Below, piece by piece: positions 1-8,942 of a stretch of DNA of 37,886 bases (positions are counted from its first letter, which is position 1; each line of letters starts with the position of its first letter). Made by a program: the position numbers and the translations under genes. Source of the DNA: Candidatus Moduliflexus flocculans (lineage in GTDB: Bacteria; Moduliflexota; Moduliflexia; Moduliflexales; Moduliflexaceae); assembly GCA_000739515.1 (NCBI GenBank), contig DF820460.1, positions 272,037 to 309,922 of the forward strand. Reading direction: 5' to 3'. The notes below the pieces were generated by a model. The model was not told the DNA's origin. It saw only the letters and a list, made by a program, of their open reading frames with translations, and searched no databases.

Positions 1-80
1 AATAACAACGCCATAAAGGAAAGCACGAACGATGTCCACTCTATTTTTAATTTTTGTCGTGTACTAAGGAGTTTCTCATA

Positions 81-100
81 TTTTCGTGTATTTCGTGGTA
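81..100. repeat. Solo arm of the CACGAAA repeat family
   Basis: The motif TTTTCGTGTATTTCGTGGTA lies 24 bp beyond the stop codon of the minus-strand GH3 gene. The same motif forms the right arm of inverted repeats at 7554-7853, 25551-25601 and 28252-28342. No matching left arm (CCACGAAA...) is visible in bases 1-80, so the copy is either solo or cut by the window edge. Confidence 0.6.
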
Positions 101-123
101 GTTGTTAAACAAATACTTCAGAT

Positions 124-2484
124 TTATAAATCAGCAATTTCGGTCAGAATTTTGTCTGTGATTTCTTGCTGTTTCTGCGGATTGTCTTTCAAATCCGGCA
201 TTGTGGCATACGTCTCGTTCAATTTCTCTTCAAGCGTCTGCACCGGGCCGGGTTTCCAGAAATGCACGGCGTCGTCGCCAATGTATTTCGCGACGATGGT
301 CGCAGCTTCCTGATAGGTTTCAACCGTCATCCACGGGGTTTTCAGGTTGATGGCGTTGGCCGCGTTACCGACGGCTTTGAATTCGGCTTCGGCTCTGATG
401 TCGCGTGACGAACTGCCGACGCGGACAGTAAAACGACCGGCTTCGGCGTTCCAAGCTTTCAGCGCTGGATCGTAAGCTGACAGCGCCCGTTTATCCACCG
501 TAAACGTGACGGTTTTGGTTTCGCCGGGATTCAACGCGATCTTCTGAAAGCCTTTCAATTCCTGATATGGGCGATCTAAGCGTGAGGCGTTGTCATGAAT
601 ATACAACTGTGCGACTTCCTTGCCCGCCACGCTGCCGCTGTTGATGACATCCACTGACACCGTTAAGGTCTCGTTTTTGTCCACATCCATCTGCGGCGCG
701 CTCAATGTCAAATTGTTATACTCAAAGGTCGTGTATGACAACCCGAATCCGAATGGATAGAGCGGCTCGACGCCTTTGCTGTCATAGTAACGATAGCCGA
801 CATAAATCCCTTCGCCGTATATGACCTCGCCATTATAGCCGGGGAAATTGCCATACGACGGCACTTGCGCGTAATATTTCGGGAAGGTTTCCGGCAGTTT
901 GCCAGAAGGGTTGACTTTGCCCGACAGCACATCCGCTACCGCGCTGGCGTCCTGTCCTAACTGCCATGTCAGCAGAATCGCGTCCGCGACGTCGTTCCAT
1001 TCGGTCATTTCCACTGGAGCGCCGATATTCAGCAGCACGACCACTTTTTTTCCAGCGGCATGATAGGCGTCTGCCACCGTCTGAATCATGGCGACTTCTT
1101 CCGGGTGCATCGCCATCGAATAGCGGTCGAAGCCTTCTGACGAGCCGCGCCCAATCGAAATCACCGCCACATCCGACGCCTGCGCCAATTTCGCCGCGTC
1201 ATCGCCGCTCAAGCCTTCTTCCGCGTCAAGCAGTTCATATCCGGCAGTTTTCAGGCCATCAAACAAGGAGACGATCTTTCTGGGATCGGCGTTCACCTGG
1301 GCACTGCCGCCGCCACCGATAATAAAATGTTTGGCGTTTTTGCCAATCGCGGCGATGGTTTTGACATTCTGTAACGGAAGCGTGCCGTCATTTTTCAACA
1401 GCACCATGCCTTCTGCTGCCGTTGCGCGGGCAATTGCCGCATACGTCGCTGAATTAAGCACATTGGCCGCTTTTTCGCCTTGAAAAACTGGTGTTTTCAC
1501 GACGATCTTCAAGATGCGCCGCACATTTTCATTCAAGACTTCTTCGCTCAGTTTTCCTTCTTTGACAGCATCTAGCACGATTTGATCCGGAGGAGCGGCA
1601 TTGCCACGCGCGCCGCCTGGCATAATCAGATCATTGCCCGCTGGTAGGGCGACAATCGGGTCTTTCACCGCAAACCAATCTGACATCACAAAGCCGTCAA
1701 AGCCCCATTCGTTGCGCAGAATGTCCGTCAACAGGTATGGATTCTGAGCGCCATGTTCGCCGTTGATTTTCGGGTAGGAGCTCATAACTGACCAGGGTTT
1801 GGCTTCTTTGACCGCCATTTCGAACGCCGGGAGATAAATTTCCCGCAACGCCCGTTCCGAAATGATCTCATTGATACTCTGCCGGTCTGTTTCCTGATTA
1901 TTGGCCGCGTAATGTTTTAAGGTCGCGCCGACGCCTTGCGATTGGATTCCCCGCACAAACGCAGTCGTAATTTTCCCCGCTAAATATGGGTCTTCAGAGT
2001 AATATTCGAAGTTGCGCCCGTTGAGCGGATCTCGCTGAATATTCAACGCCGGGCCTAACAAAATGTCAATCCCGAACGCTTTCGCTTCTGCGCCCATTGC
2101 CTCCGCAACGGCTTGAATCTGGTCAACATCCCAGGTCGCCGCCATTGCCGATGGAATCGGGAACGCGGTCGCATACTCCATTTCGCCGCCGATCACGCCG
2201 CCCAATCGAACGCCCGCCGGACCGTCAGTCACCACAACTTGCGGAATGCCGAGGCGCGGAATCGGATAGGTGCCGCCCGCCGCGCCGTTGATGCGCAATT
2301 CAGGATTCGCCATGCCGACGCCGGCGATGAATTTCGCTTTTTCTTCCAGCGTCATCGCCGCAACGACCTTGTCAATTGACGCTTCATCGGTTAATGTGAC
2401 GGTTTGAGCACCACTGCTTGAATTTGACATAAGACTCCACGCCAAGCCAACAACAACGCCGAGTTTGCTGAGTTGTCTGGACAT
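124..2484 (-). CDS. Secreted glycoside hydrolase family 3 beta-glucosidase-like enzyme
   Basis: This is a family 3 glycoside hydrolase (beta-glucosidase/xylosidase type, retaining), probably hydrolysing oligosaccharides in the periplasm or outside the cell. The N-terminal barrel shows GPALNIQRDP and KHYAANNQE. The nucleophile is the Asp in VMSDW (about residue 269). The second domain has EGFDR with the likely acid/base Glu, and a fibronectin-III-like C-terminal domain contains KEVAQLYIHD. The length of 786 residues is normal. The start at 2484 is preferred over the in-frame ATG at 2499: the upstream ATG is part of ATGGAGG, whose GGAGG serves as Shine-Dalgarno 8 nt before 2484, and the protein then begins with a hydrophobic stretch (LGVVVGLAWSLM) and a possible signal-peptidase site near SSGA/QT. 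The sugar-type regulator upstream may control it. Exact substrate specificity cannot be read from the sequence. Confidence 0.93.
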   Translation of the reverse strand: MSRQLSKLGVVVGLAWSLMSNSSSGAQTVTLTDEASIDKVVAAMTLEEKAKFIAGVGMANPELRINGAAGGTYPIPRLGIPQVVVTDGPAGVRLGGVIGGEMEYATAFPIPSAMAATWDVDQIQAVAEAMGAEAKAFGIDILLGPALNIQRDPLNGRNFEYYSEDPYLAGKITTAFVRGIQSQGVGATLKHYAANNQETDRQSINEIISERALREIYLPAFEMAVKEAKPWSVMSSYPKINGEHGAQNPYLLTDILRNEWGFDGFVMSDWFAVKDPIVALPAGNDLIMPGGARGNAAPPDQIVLDAVKEGKLSEEVLNENVRRILKIVVKTPVFQGEKAANVLNSATYAAIARATAAEGMVLLKNDGTLPLQNVKTIAAIGKNAKHFIIGGGGSAQVNADPRKIVSLFDGLKTAGYELLDAEEGLSGDDAAKLAQASDVAVISIGRGSSEGFDRYSMAMHPEEVAMIQTVADAYHAAGKKVVVLLNIGAPVEMTEWNDVADAILLTWQLGQDASAVADVLSGKVNPSGKLPETFPKYYAQVPSYGNFPGYNGEVIYGEGIYVGYRYYDSKGVEPLYPFGFGLSYTTFEYNNLTLSAPQMDVDKNETLTVSVDVINSGSVAGKEVAQLYIHDNASRLDRPYQELKGFQKIALNPGETKTVTFTVDKRALSAYDPALKAWNAEAGRFTVRVGSSSRDIRAEAEFKAVGNAANAINLKTPWMTVETYQEAATIVAKYIGDDAVHFWKPGPVQTLEEKLNETYATMPDLKDNPQKQQEITDKILTEIADL

Positions 2485-2700
2485 ATACAAAACCTCCATG
2501 ACTTGTTAAGCCTTTGCAGATTGTTATCACCTGCGAGGACTGATATGAGATACAAAAAAACGACCTGCTCCGATCAAAAAACAAATCTAAGCAATACGTG
2601 CCCAATACAAAATTGATTGGATAATTATCAAGACAAAAATATGAAATTGTATATACAAATAAATATTTTTTTATGACAACTTGCGGAACATGAGTAGGGC

Positions 2701-2800
2701 TGTAAAGTTCTGCCATTGCGAGCGTCAACGACGAAGCCATCCATCCCTTAATTCGACGAGATTGCTTTGTCGCTGACGCTCCGCGCAATGACAGATTTAC
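2701..2800. repeat. CATTGCGAGCG inverted repeat
   Basis: An imperfect inverted repeat of about 100 bp. The left arm (TGTAAAGTTCTGCCATTGCG, then AGCGTCAACGACGAAGC) pairs with the right arm (GCTTTGTCGCTGACGCTCC, then GCGCAATGACAGATTTACA). The central 20-25 bases are unpaired. It is the first of three different inverted repeats packed between the GH3 gene and the regulator. The rest of the 2485-3070 spacer (2485-2700) is A+T-rich and shows no gene. Confidence 0.7.
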
Positions 2801-2864
2801 AAGAGCTTAACAGCGTTGCGGAATATGGGAAGAACAAGGTGTTGTGCTCGCCGTTTTTTGGGAG

Positions 2865-2928
2865 CGACAAGGATGCGTGTAAGAAAGGATATTCTCGACA
2901 TCATCCCTTCTTACACGTATCCTTGTCG
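2865..2928. repeat. CGACAAGGATGCGTGTAAG inverted repeat
   Basis: A near-perfect inverted repeat. The arm CGACAAGGATGCGTGTAAGA, then AAGGA, faces TCCCTTCTTACACGTATCCT, then TGTCG, with about 14 bases between. Only two or three mismatches are seen over 25 bp. No other copy of this arm is visible in the window. Confidence 0.7.
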
Positions 2929-2975
2929 TTCTGCATCATGGTCGAATCGCCTTTACGGGTGATTATTTAGCTTTT

Positions 2976-3073
2976 AGGAGTGCCAAAGCTTGCTTTGGCC
3001 GCCTGAATGAGCGAGATTACCTCTCTCTTGACGGGACGTTGTCGCGTTGCCAAAGCAAGCTTTGACACTCCTA
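2976..3073. repeat. REPIN-like element: inverted pair of AGGAGT-hairpin units
   Basis: The left unit is AGGAGT followed by the hairpin GCCAAAGC-TT-GCTTTGGC. The right unit, read on the minus strand, is AGGAGT followed by GTCAAAGC-TT-GCTTTGGC. About 50 bases separate them. The outer flanks also pair (GATTATTTAG against CTAAATAATTAC). The right end overlaps the regulator gene: its last codons and TAG stop lie in the repeat boundary. Related copies are at 7597-7796, 15692-15779 and 36129-36208. Confidence 0.75.
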
Positions 3074-4183
3074 AATAATTACCTTCACGGAATCGCGTTC
3101 GACAAGGGTAGGGGTGATGAGCAGATGTTTCGGGAAGCGTTGTTCAGGGTGTTCGAGCTTTTCAAATAATAACTCCGCCGCCCATTTTCCCTGATAATAT
3201 TTGGGATGCACCATGCTGGTCAGCGGGACGCGCGCTTGCAGCGCCAATTCTGAATCGTCAAAGCCAACCATCGAAATATCGTTCGGAACGTTTAAGCCTG
3301 CCGCTTCAATGGCAGCACATCCCGCGGCTGCAAGGAGATCGTTGAAAAAAAACACGGCAGTCGGGCGCGTCTCGCCAAGCGCGAATAGCTCATTCATTAC
3401 CGCGAGCGTTTGCCTATACGTTTCGTCGCTGTAAAATGTTGTGATCTGCTTTTCTAATTGGCAATCAGGGGCGATACCCGCCACATTCAGCGCGTTCCGA
3501 TACCCTTGATAGCGGTGCTGTCCGGCTGGCGTATTGGGAGGATAAAGACAAGCAATGCGGCGATGTCCGGCGGCGATCAGATAATTCGTGGCGCGAAAGC
3601 CGCCTTCCACGTCATCAACCGTAACATACGACAGGTTGGTGTCGGGCATGGCTGTCCCCATAAACACGACCGGAATGGTCAATTTTTTCAATAAATTAAT
3701 GAGTTCTGTATCCGGCACGGATTGCAGGTTCGGCGCTGGTTCGAAGATCAGGCCGTCAATATTTTTCGCCAAAAGCTGCTCGATGCAGCCTAATTCCTGA
3801 CCAGGACTGGTTTTGGACGAACCCAACACGACATGATAACGCTGCTGCTGCGCCACGTCCGTGATGCCCTGAATAATCTGCGGATAAATATAAAATGACA
3901 GCGAGGGCGTCACCACGCCGAGCAGATGGCTCTGTTTGCGCTCAACAGGCAGGTTTCCTGAAAAAAACGTGCCGCTCCCCTGAATTTTATAGAGAACGCC
4001 TTCATTCTCCAATTCCGCTAACGCCTGCCGGATTGTGCCGCGACTGACGTTAAATTGCGCAAGCAAGGCATGTTCGGTCGGAATTTTTTGATCAGGCTGA
4101 TAATGTTCGTCAATGAGATAACAAAGCAGCGTGGCTTTTAGCTGCAAATATTTCGGCTGTGGTCTGTCTGTGCCAGTTTCCAT
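3071..4183 (-). CDS. AraR-type chimeric transcription regulator (GntR wHTH + LacI-like sensor domain)
   Basis: This is a probable sugar-responsive DNA-binding repressor. Residues 1-75 form a GntR-family winged helix (YLQLKATLLCYL, IPTEHALLAQFNVSRGTIRQ, ALAELENEGVLYKIQGSGTF). From about residue 85 to the end is a LacI/GalR-like periplasmic-binding fold (LLGVVTPSLSFYIYPQII, GLIFEPAPN, VTVDDVEGGFRATNYLIAAG, HRRIACLYPP, SMVGFDDSELALQARVPLTS, MVHPKYYQGKWAAELLFEKL). This pairing is known from Bacillus AraR. It is encoded on the same strand as the GH3 gene and upstream of it, with about 590 bp between, so the hydrolase is a plausible target, but I found no operator. The Shine-Dalgarno is weak (GGA). 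The C-terminus runs into a repeat element. Confidence 0.9.
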   Translation of the reverse strand: METGTDRPQPKYLQLKATLLCYLIDEHYQPDQKIPTEHALLAQFNVSRGTIRQALAELENEGVLYKIQGSGTFFSGNLPVERKQSHLLGVVTPSLSFYIYPQIIQGITDVAQQQRYHVVLGSSKTSPGQELGCIEQLLAKNIDGLIFEPAPNLQSVPDTELINLLKKLTIPVVFMGTAMPDTNLSYVTVDDVEGGFRATNYLIAAGHRRIACLYPPNTPAGQHRYQGYRNALNVAGIAPDCQLEKQITTFYSDETYRQTLAVMNELFALGETRPTAVFFFNDLLAAAGCAAIEAAGLNVPNDISMVGFDDSELALQARVPLTSMVHPKYYQGKWAAELLFEKLEHPEQRFPKHLLITPTLVERDSVKVII

Positions 4184-4782
4184 TATGAAAAATCCATCTG
4201 ATATAAAAATTTTTCGTCGTTATTCAGGCGGTAAAATTTGTTTATACAAATACTGATTCGCAAATAGAACGCTTCTCTGTTCTTGTCAAGAAAAAGATGA
4301 CGAGCGAGGGGAATGAACAGTAAAAAGCCATTCTGAGGGCTGGCCGGCACGACTGCCCTGTTACGCCAATCTTGCCACAACACCAATGCGTCTTTGCAAA
4401 TTGTATTTTACGAGGTGAGATTGTCCTATAACTTGCTCTCTATGAAGGAAATCTCTCTGCGCTAAAGCCTGGCAGGACATAATGATGCTCTTCTAATTGA
4501 TTGTAAATAAAAGACTTATAAAAAACAATGAGAAAGATGCTGAAAAATAAGGGGTTAGCATTAAACCCTTTTTTTACAATGTGGTCGAACATAATCGGAA
4601 GTGATGCACACTTCCGTGATGCTCTCGCCGGTGATGGGAGGCTACTGAAATGAAGTTCGACCATATTGGCGATTTTCCTACTCAACAGCCTTTCTGGTCG
4701 TCTGGCAAGACGGAGCGATTCAAAATGATCTCGGGATCCTGCTCCGGCACGCCCAGACGACCGGTTTGGTTTGCGCGGCAAG
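4184..4782. other. Non-coding spacer with two imperfect inverted repeats
   Basis: I see no convincing gene in these 599 bases; short open frames here are low-complexity. There are two palindromic segments. TGGTCGAAC (4582-4590) pairs with GTTCGACCA (4655-4663) around a small AAGTG...CACTT hairpin. GGTCGTCTGG (4696-4705) pairs with CCAGACGACC (4753-4762), with further pairing GGAGC/GCTCC inside. The second lies 20 bp beyond the potD stop codon and could form the 3' end of the pot transcript, though no U-tract follows. Confidence 0.4.
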
Positions 4783-5823
4783 TTACTGCGTTTTAATTTC
4801 CGTCCAGATTTTATCCCAAAAGCGGGTTTCTTTGCCTAAATCCTGCACAAATTCAAGTTTGCCGAGCAATTCCGGGGACAAGGTTTCCAACGTAGCGCGT
4901 AATGCCGGGTCTAACAGGGGAAAAGCGGCTTTATTCGTGGAAAGAAAATAGACCTTATTATGAATGCGGGCGTCCACTTCTGGTTGCAGCAGGAAATTGA
5001 TGAACTGGTGCGCAAGCTCCTTATTCTGGGCAGATACCGGAATCGCGAAGTTATCTAAAAATTTCGTGCTGCCTTCTTCGGGAATCACATACGCAATTGC
5101 CGGATTTTCTGCGGCGGCGCGATAAATATCGCCGCTCCAATTATGCACGAGCCAGGCGTCGCCAGAAAGCAGTAATTGTTCGGCTTGCCCGGCTAAATAC
5201 GCTTTTACCAGCGGCTTTTGTTTCAAGATCATCTCTTTGGCTTTTTCCAGTTCATCGGGATTCTTCGTGTTAATCGAGCCGCCAACCAATTTCAAGGCCA
5301 CGCCGAGCGTTTCGCGCACGTCATCGAGCATGACAATCCGTCCTTCGTATTGCGGGTCAAACAACACCTTCCAACTGTCCACCGGTTTCGTAATTTTATC
5401 GGAACGATAGCCGATGCCGACCGTGCCGAATGCAAATGGAAGCGAATACTGGTTGCCCGGATCGAACGGTTGATTCAAAAAAGCGGGATCAAGCGTCGCG
5501 CAATTCGAGATTTTGCTTTTGTCGAGCGGTTCCAGCAATCCCAATTTGATCATGATTTCCACCATGTAATCCGACGGGAAAATGACGTCGAAGCCAGTCG
5601 CGCCTGCCTGGAGTTTTGCTAACAGGGTTTCATTGCTGTCATACACATCATAATTCACCTTGACATTGAACGCCTTCTCGAATTCTGGAATCGTCTGTTC
5701 GTCAATATAATCATCCCAGTTATAGACATTTAAAACCCGTTTTTCAGCGGCATATCCCGCCATTGGCAGCGTCAACAGAAAAAAGCTGCCGAACAGAAGC
5801 GCATATCTTTTCAGCATGTTCAT
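4783..5823 (-). CDS. potD: Spermidine/putrescine ABC transporter, periplasmic binding protein
   Basis: This is the substrate-binding component of a polyamine-type importer. The chosen start gives MNMLKRYALLFGSFFLLTLP as a clean signal peptide ending near GYAA, followed by the PotD/PotF signature VLNVYNWDDYIDEQTIPEFE. Later motifs are GFDVIFPSDYMVEIMIKLG, GYRSDKI and WLVHNWSGDIYRA. The length of 346 residues is normal. A GTG at 5901 would extend it by 26 residues, but that extension has no secretion character and begins inside a CAGGAGTG sequence resembling a repeat terminus, so I reject it. No strong Shine-Dalgarno is visible. It is the last gene of potABCD. Transport of another cationic or amine compound is possible. 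Confidence 0.92.
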   Translation of the reverse strand: MNMLKRYALLFGSFFLLTLPMAGYAAEKRVLNVYNWDDYIDEQTIPEFEKAFNVKVNYDVYDSNETLLAKLQAGATGFDVIFPSDYMVEIMIKLGLLEPLDKSKISNCATLDPAFLNQPFDPGNQYSLPFAFGTVGIGYRSDKITKPVDSWKVLFDPQYEGRIVMLDDVRETLGVALKLVGGSINTKNPDELEKAKEMILKQKPLVKAYLAGQAEQLLLSGDAWLVHNWSGDIYRAAAENPAIAYVIPEEGSTKFLDNFAIPVSAQNKELAHQFINFLLQPEVDARIHNKVYFLSTNKAAFPLLDPALRATLETLSPELLGKLEFVQDLGKETRFWDKIWTEIKTQ

Positions 5824-5911
5824 GATGTCTAACGCGTGCGCACATGCAAACGGCGACTGCCGGACGCATTCGCGAAGCGTTTTCGAAGATAATCCTAACA
5901 CTCCTGACAGA

Positions 5912-6694
5912 CTATTTTCGTTCCAATCGAGCGACTAACACGACGGCGACCGTCGTCACTAACAGAAAAATCGTGGAAATCGCATTCACGACAGGGCTGA
6001 CGCCGAATTTGACCATTGAATAAATTTTCACCGGCAGCGTGGTAGAATTCGGCCCTTGCGTGAAAAACGTGATGACAAAATCGTCAATTGACAGCGTAAA
6101 GCAGAGCAGCGCCGCGCTGATAATGCCCGGCGCGATGACCGGCAGCGTAATATAAAAAAACGTTTTATAGCGGTTCGCGCCCAAATCCATTGACGCTTCT
6201 TCTAGCGAGCGATCAAAGCCGTACAATCGCGCCTGCACGATGATAATCACATACGACAAACAAAAGGCAATATGCGCAATGGTAATCGTGGTCACGCCCA
6301 GTGAGATTTTTAACAAGGCGAAAAACGACAGGAGCGACACGCCGACAACGATTTCCGGGATAATCACCGGAATATAGACCACGCCTTTTAACAGCGCTTT
6401 GCCGCGAAACTGATATTTATACATCGCCAACGCCGCCATCGTGCCGATAATCGTCGAGCCTACGGTTGTCATAAACGCGATTTCCAGGCTATTTCTCAAG
6501 GCCAGCATAATGGATTGATCGTGAAATAATTTGATAAACCAGTTAATCGTAAATCCTTTCCAGACAATTCCGCTTTTCGCGGAATTAAAGGAAAAGACGA
6601 TCAGAATGGCGATGGGAAGATAGAGAAAACAATACATCACAATCGCCCAGACCAACAATCCCCGGCGTTTTTGCGTTAACACATGATGAGCCAT
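5912..6694 (-). CDS. potC: Polyamine ABC transporter permease PotC
   Basis: This is one of two inner-membrane permeases of the polyamine importer. It has about six hydrophobic segments, beginning with LLVWAIVMYCFLYLPIAILI. The EAA loop that contacts the ATPase reads EASMDLGANRYKTFFYITLP. The length of 260 residues is typical of PotC/PotI. It starts one base after the potB stop codon, indicating translational coupling, and is followed after about 90 bases by potD. Confidence 0.93.
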   Translation of the reverse strand: MAHHVLTQKRRGLLVWAIVMYCFLYLPIAILIVFSFNSAKSGIVWKGFTINWFIKLFHDQSIMLALRNSLEIAFMTTVGSTIIGTMAALAMYKYQFRGKALLKGVVYIPVIIPEIVVGVSLLSFFALLKISLGVTTITIAHIAFCLSYVIIIVQARLYGFDRSLEEASMDLGANRYKTFFYITLPVIAPGIISAALLCFTLSIDDFVITFFTQGPNSTTLPVKIYSMVKFGVSPVVNAISTIFLLVTTVAVVLVARLERK

Positions 6695-6695
6695 A

Positions 6696-7541
6696 TTACC
6701 CGATCAACTCCTCGTTGCCGATAAATTTGAACGACAGCCCTAATCCGATCAGCACAAACACGACTAAAATGAATGTAATCGCCGCGCCGAACGGCCAATC
6801 TCGCGCCGTCAAAAATTGGTTCGTAATGACATTCCCGACTAAGACAGTTTTCGCGCCGCCAAGCAAATCAGGAATGACGAATTCGCCGATGGTGGGAATA
6901 AAGACCAGAATGATGCCAGCCACCATGCCAGGGGCGGTTAACGGCAGCGTCACATGCAAGAATGTTTTGACGCGGTTCGCGCCTAAATCCATCGAAGCCT
7001 CTAACAATGACGGTTGCAGTTTTTCAAGGGAGGAATAGAGCGGCAGCACCATAAACGGCAGATAGCCATAGACCATGCCGATCATGACCGATTTCATCGT
7101 GTAGAGCAAATTCAGTGGCTGGTGAATCACGCCGAGAGACAGCAGCAGCGAATTAATCAGCCCTTCTTCCTGAAGAATCACAATCCACGAATAGGTACGA
7201 ATCAGAAAGTTTGTCCAGAATGGGATGATCAGCAGAATCAGCAACAGGTTTTTCCAGCGCCGGGGCGCAAAGGCGATAAAATAGGCGAGCGGATACCCGC
7301 ACAGCAAGCAAAAGATCGTCGTAAACAGAGCGATGCCCAGCGAGCGCCATAGAATTTTGACGTAAAGCGGATCAATCGCCCGCGTGTAATTTTCCAGCGT
7401 TCCTGTCCATTCGACGCCGCCATACACGCCGCGCAAGACGAAACTATACACCAGGATGATCCCCAGCGGCACGAGAAAGAAAAAAAAGAGCCAGAATCCT
7501 GCGGGAAACAATAACGCCCACAGTCCAAATGATTTTTTCAT
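6696..7541 (-). CDS. potB: Polyamine ABC transporter permease PotB
   Basis: This is the partner permease of PotC. It has six hydrophobic segments (first FGLWALLFPAGFWLFFFFLV) and the EAA loop EASMDLGANRVKTFLHVTLP. I start it at 7541 (MKKSFGLW...). The longer frame from 7619 adds 26 residues whose codons are simply the dispersed CACGAAA/GCCAAAGC repeat read in frame. It comes after potA in transcription, but a spacer of 312 bp filled with nested repeats separates them, unlike the tight potB-potC junction. Expression may therefore depend on read-through of structured RNA or on a separate promoter. Confidence 0.92.
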   Translation of the reverse strand: MKKSFGLWALLFPAGFWLFFFFLVPLGIILVYSFVLRGVYGGVEWTGTLENYTRAIDPLYVKILWRSLGIALFTTIFCLLCGYPLAYFIAFAPRRWKNLLLILLIIPFWTNFLIRTYSWIVILQEEGLINSLLLSLGVIHQPLNLLYTMKSVMIGMVYGYLPFMVLPLYSSLEKLQPSLLEASMDLGANRVKTFLHVTLPLTAPGMVAGIILVFIPTIGEFVIPDLLGGAKTVLVGNVITNQFLTARDWPFGAAITFILVVFVLIGLGLSFKFIGNEELIG

Positions 7542-7553
7542 GTTGTTATTGAG

Positions 7554-7853
7554 ACCACGAAACACACAAAAGACACGAAAGAAAAAATTATTCAGACGTG
7601 CCAACGCTTGCTTTGGCAACGCGGCGAAGCCGCGTGAGTGATTACCTACTGTGCGCTCACATCTATAGCAAACCCATCTGAATTGTCACGCTTCGACACG
7701 CTCAGCGTGCGGCATTCCCTGCGCGTGTCGAAGGGAACACTGCCACAACTCATTGAGGATTGCTATATACGGCGAAAGCAAGCTTTGGCACTCCTGACGA
7801 ATTACGAAAAACAACATTCGCCATCATTTTCGTGCGTTTCGCGTGTTTCGTGG
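7554..7853. repeat. Four nested inverted repeats filling the potA-potB spacer
   Basis: Four inverted repeats lie one inside the other. The outermost is ACCACGAAACACAC... (7554-7587) with ...CGCGTGTTTCGTGG (7827-7852). The next is GTGCCAACGCTTGCTTTGGC (7598-7617) with GCGAAAGCAAGCTTTGGCAC (7773-7792), then TCCT. The third is TATAGCAA...GAATTGT (7664-7687) with ACAACTCATTGAGGATTGCT, then ATA (7745-7767). The innermost is CTTCGACACGC (7691-7701) with GCGTGTCGAAG (7723-7733). The outer arm ends exactly where the potA stop codon begins. Each level belongs to or resembles a repeat type seen elsewhere in the window. Confidence 0.75.
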
Positions 7854-8942
7854 CTATTCTTTAATCAATGATGTGCTTTCCGGGTCCCAACTGATGAACA
7901 CATCGTCATACCAGGTAAATTTCTGTTTGGCCGTATGCTGGAAGTTTTGCGCGAAGACTTGCAGTCGGGTGTCATTCGAAGAAACGCGCACAAAATAGCG
8001 TGTGTCCGTGCCGACATACATAATATCTTCGATCTTCCCTTGCAGAATATTGGCGGCATGTTCAGGGCGCTCTTCGGAAATAATAAATTTTTCAGGCCGA
8101 ATCACGACGGTCACTGCTTCGCCCGGCGATAATGCTAAATCAGATTTCACCCAGATATCCGCTCCTGGAGAGACGATTCGTTTCAAGCCATTTTCGCTGC
8201 TGCGATATGTGCCAGCAATAAAATTCGACGTGCCGATAAAATCCGCCACAAACCGCGTCGCCGGAAATTCATAGATTTCTTTCGGCGTGCCGATTTGTTC
8301 GACTTTGCCACGATTCATGACCGCAATGCGGTCAGAGATCGTCAACGCTTCGCGCTGATCATGCGTGACGAAAATAAACGTGATCTTGACCTGTTCCTGT
8401 AAATCAACCAGTTCAATCTGCATCTGCTCGCGCAGCTTTTGGTCTAACGCGCCAAGCGGCTCATCCAGAAGCAGCACGGAGGGATGATTGACCAATGCCC
8501 GCGCTAATGCCACGCGCTGTTGCTGCCCGCCGCTGAGTTGCGTAATTCGGCGATGTTCCAGGCCGTCGAGTTTCACGGTAGAGACGGCATCCTGTACTGC
8601 TTCCGCGATTTTCGCTTTCGGCGTCCGCTTCATTTTCAGGCCGTATGCAATGTTGTTATAGACCGTCATGTGCGGAAACAACGCATAATTCTGAAATACC
8701 ATATTCACGTCGCGTTTATAGGGCGGAACATCGGTAATATCCTTATCGTTCAACAGAATATGACCAGAAGTCGGCATTTCAAGTCCCGCAATCATACGCA
8801 GGAGCGTGGTTTTGCCGCAGCCGCTTGGCCCAAGCAGCGAAAAAAACTCTCCTTTGCCAATCCCAAACGAGACATCATCTACGGCCACCGTTTCTGAGCC
8901 GAACATTTTTGTCACATGACGTACTTCAACCGTATGCGCCAT
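7854..8942 (-). CDS. potA: Polyamine ABC transporter ATP-binding protein PotA
   Basis: This is the ATPase that drives polyamine import. The nucleotide-binding domain has Walker A GPSGCGKTT, Q-loop NYALFPHMTVYNNIAYGLKM, signature LSGGQQQRVALARAL, Walker B VLLLDEPLGALDQ and the switch His in FVTHDQREALT. The C-terminal third (about residue 235 on) is a TOBE-type regulatory domain, as in PotA. The start at 8942 is chosen because GAAGGA lies 7 nt upstream; the frame could begin at 8969. The length of 362 residues is normal. It is the first gene of the potABCD operon. Confidence 0.94.
   Translation of the reverse strand: MAHTVEVRHVTKMFGSETVAVDDVSFGIGKGEFFSLLGPSGCGKTTLLRMIAGLEMPTSGHILLNDKDITDVPPYKRDVNMVFQNYALFPHMTVYNNIAYGLKMKRTPKAKIAEAVQDAVSTVKLDGLEHRRITQLSGGQQQRVALARALVNHPSVLLLDEPLGALDQKLREQMQIELVDLQEQVKITFIFVTHDQREALTISDRIAVMNRGKVEQIGTPKEIYEFPATRFVADFIGTSNFIAGTYRSSENGLKRIVSPGADIWVKSDLALSPGEAVTVVIRPEKFIISEERPEHAANILQGKIEDIMYVGTDTRYFVRVSSNDTRLQVFAQNFQHTAKQKFTWYDDVFISWDPESTSLIKE

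Noticed and set aside
2384..2788. Minus-strand open frame of 134 codons upstream of the GH3 gene
   Set aside because: It overlaps the GH3 start in another frame and is partly encoded by a palindromic repeat. No recognisable protein features.
2700..3076. Possible CRISPR array
   Set aside because: The repeats are single inverted pairs of different families, not regularly spaced direct repeats, and no cas gene is present.
4440..4781. Minus-strand open frame of 113 codons after potD
   Set aside because: No ribosome site, no family resemblance, and it spans inverted repeats. Treated as spacer.
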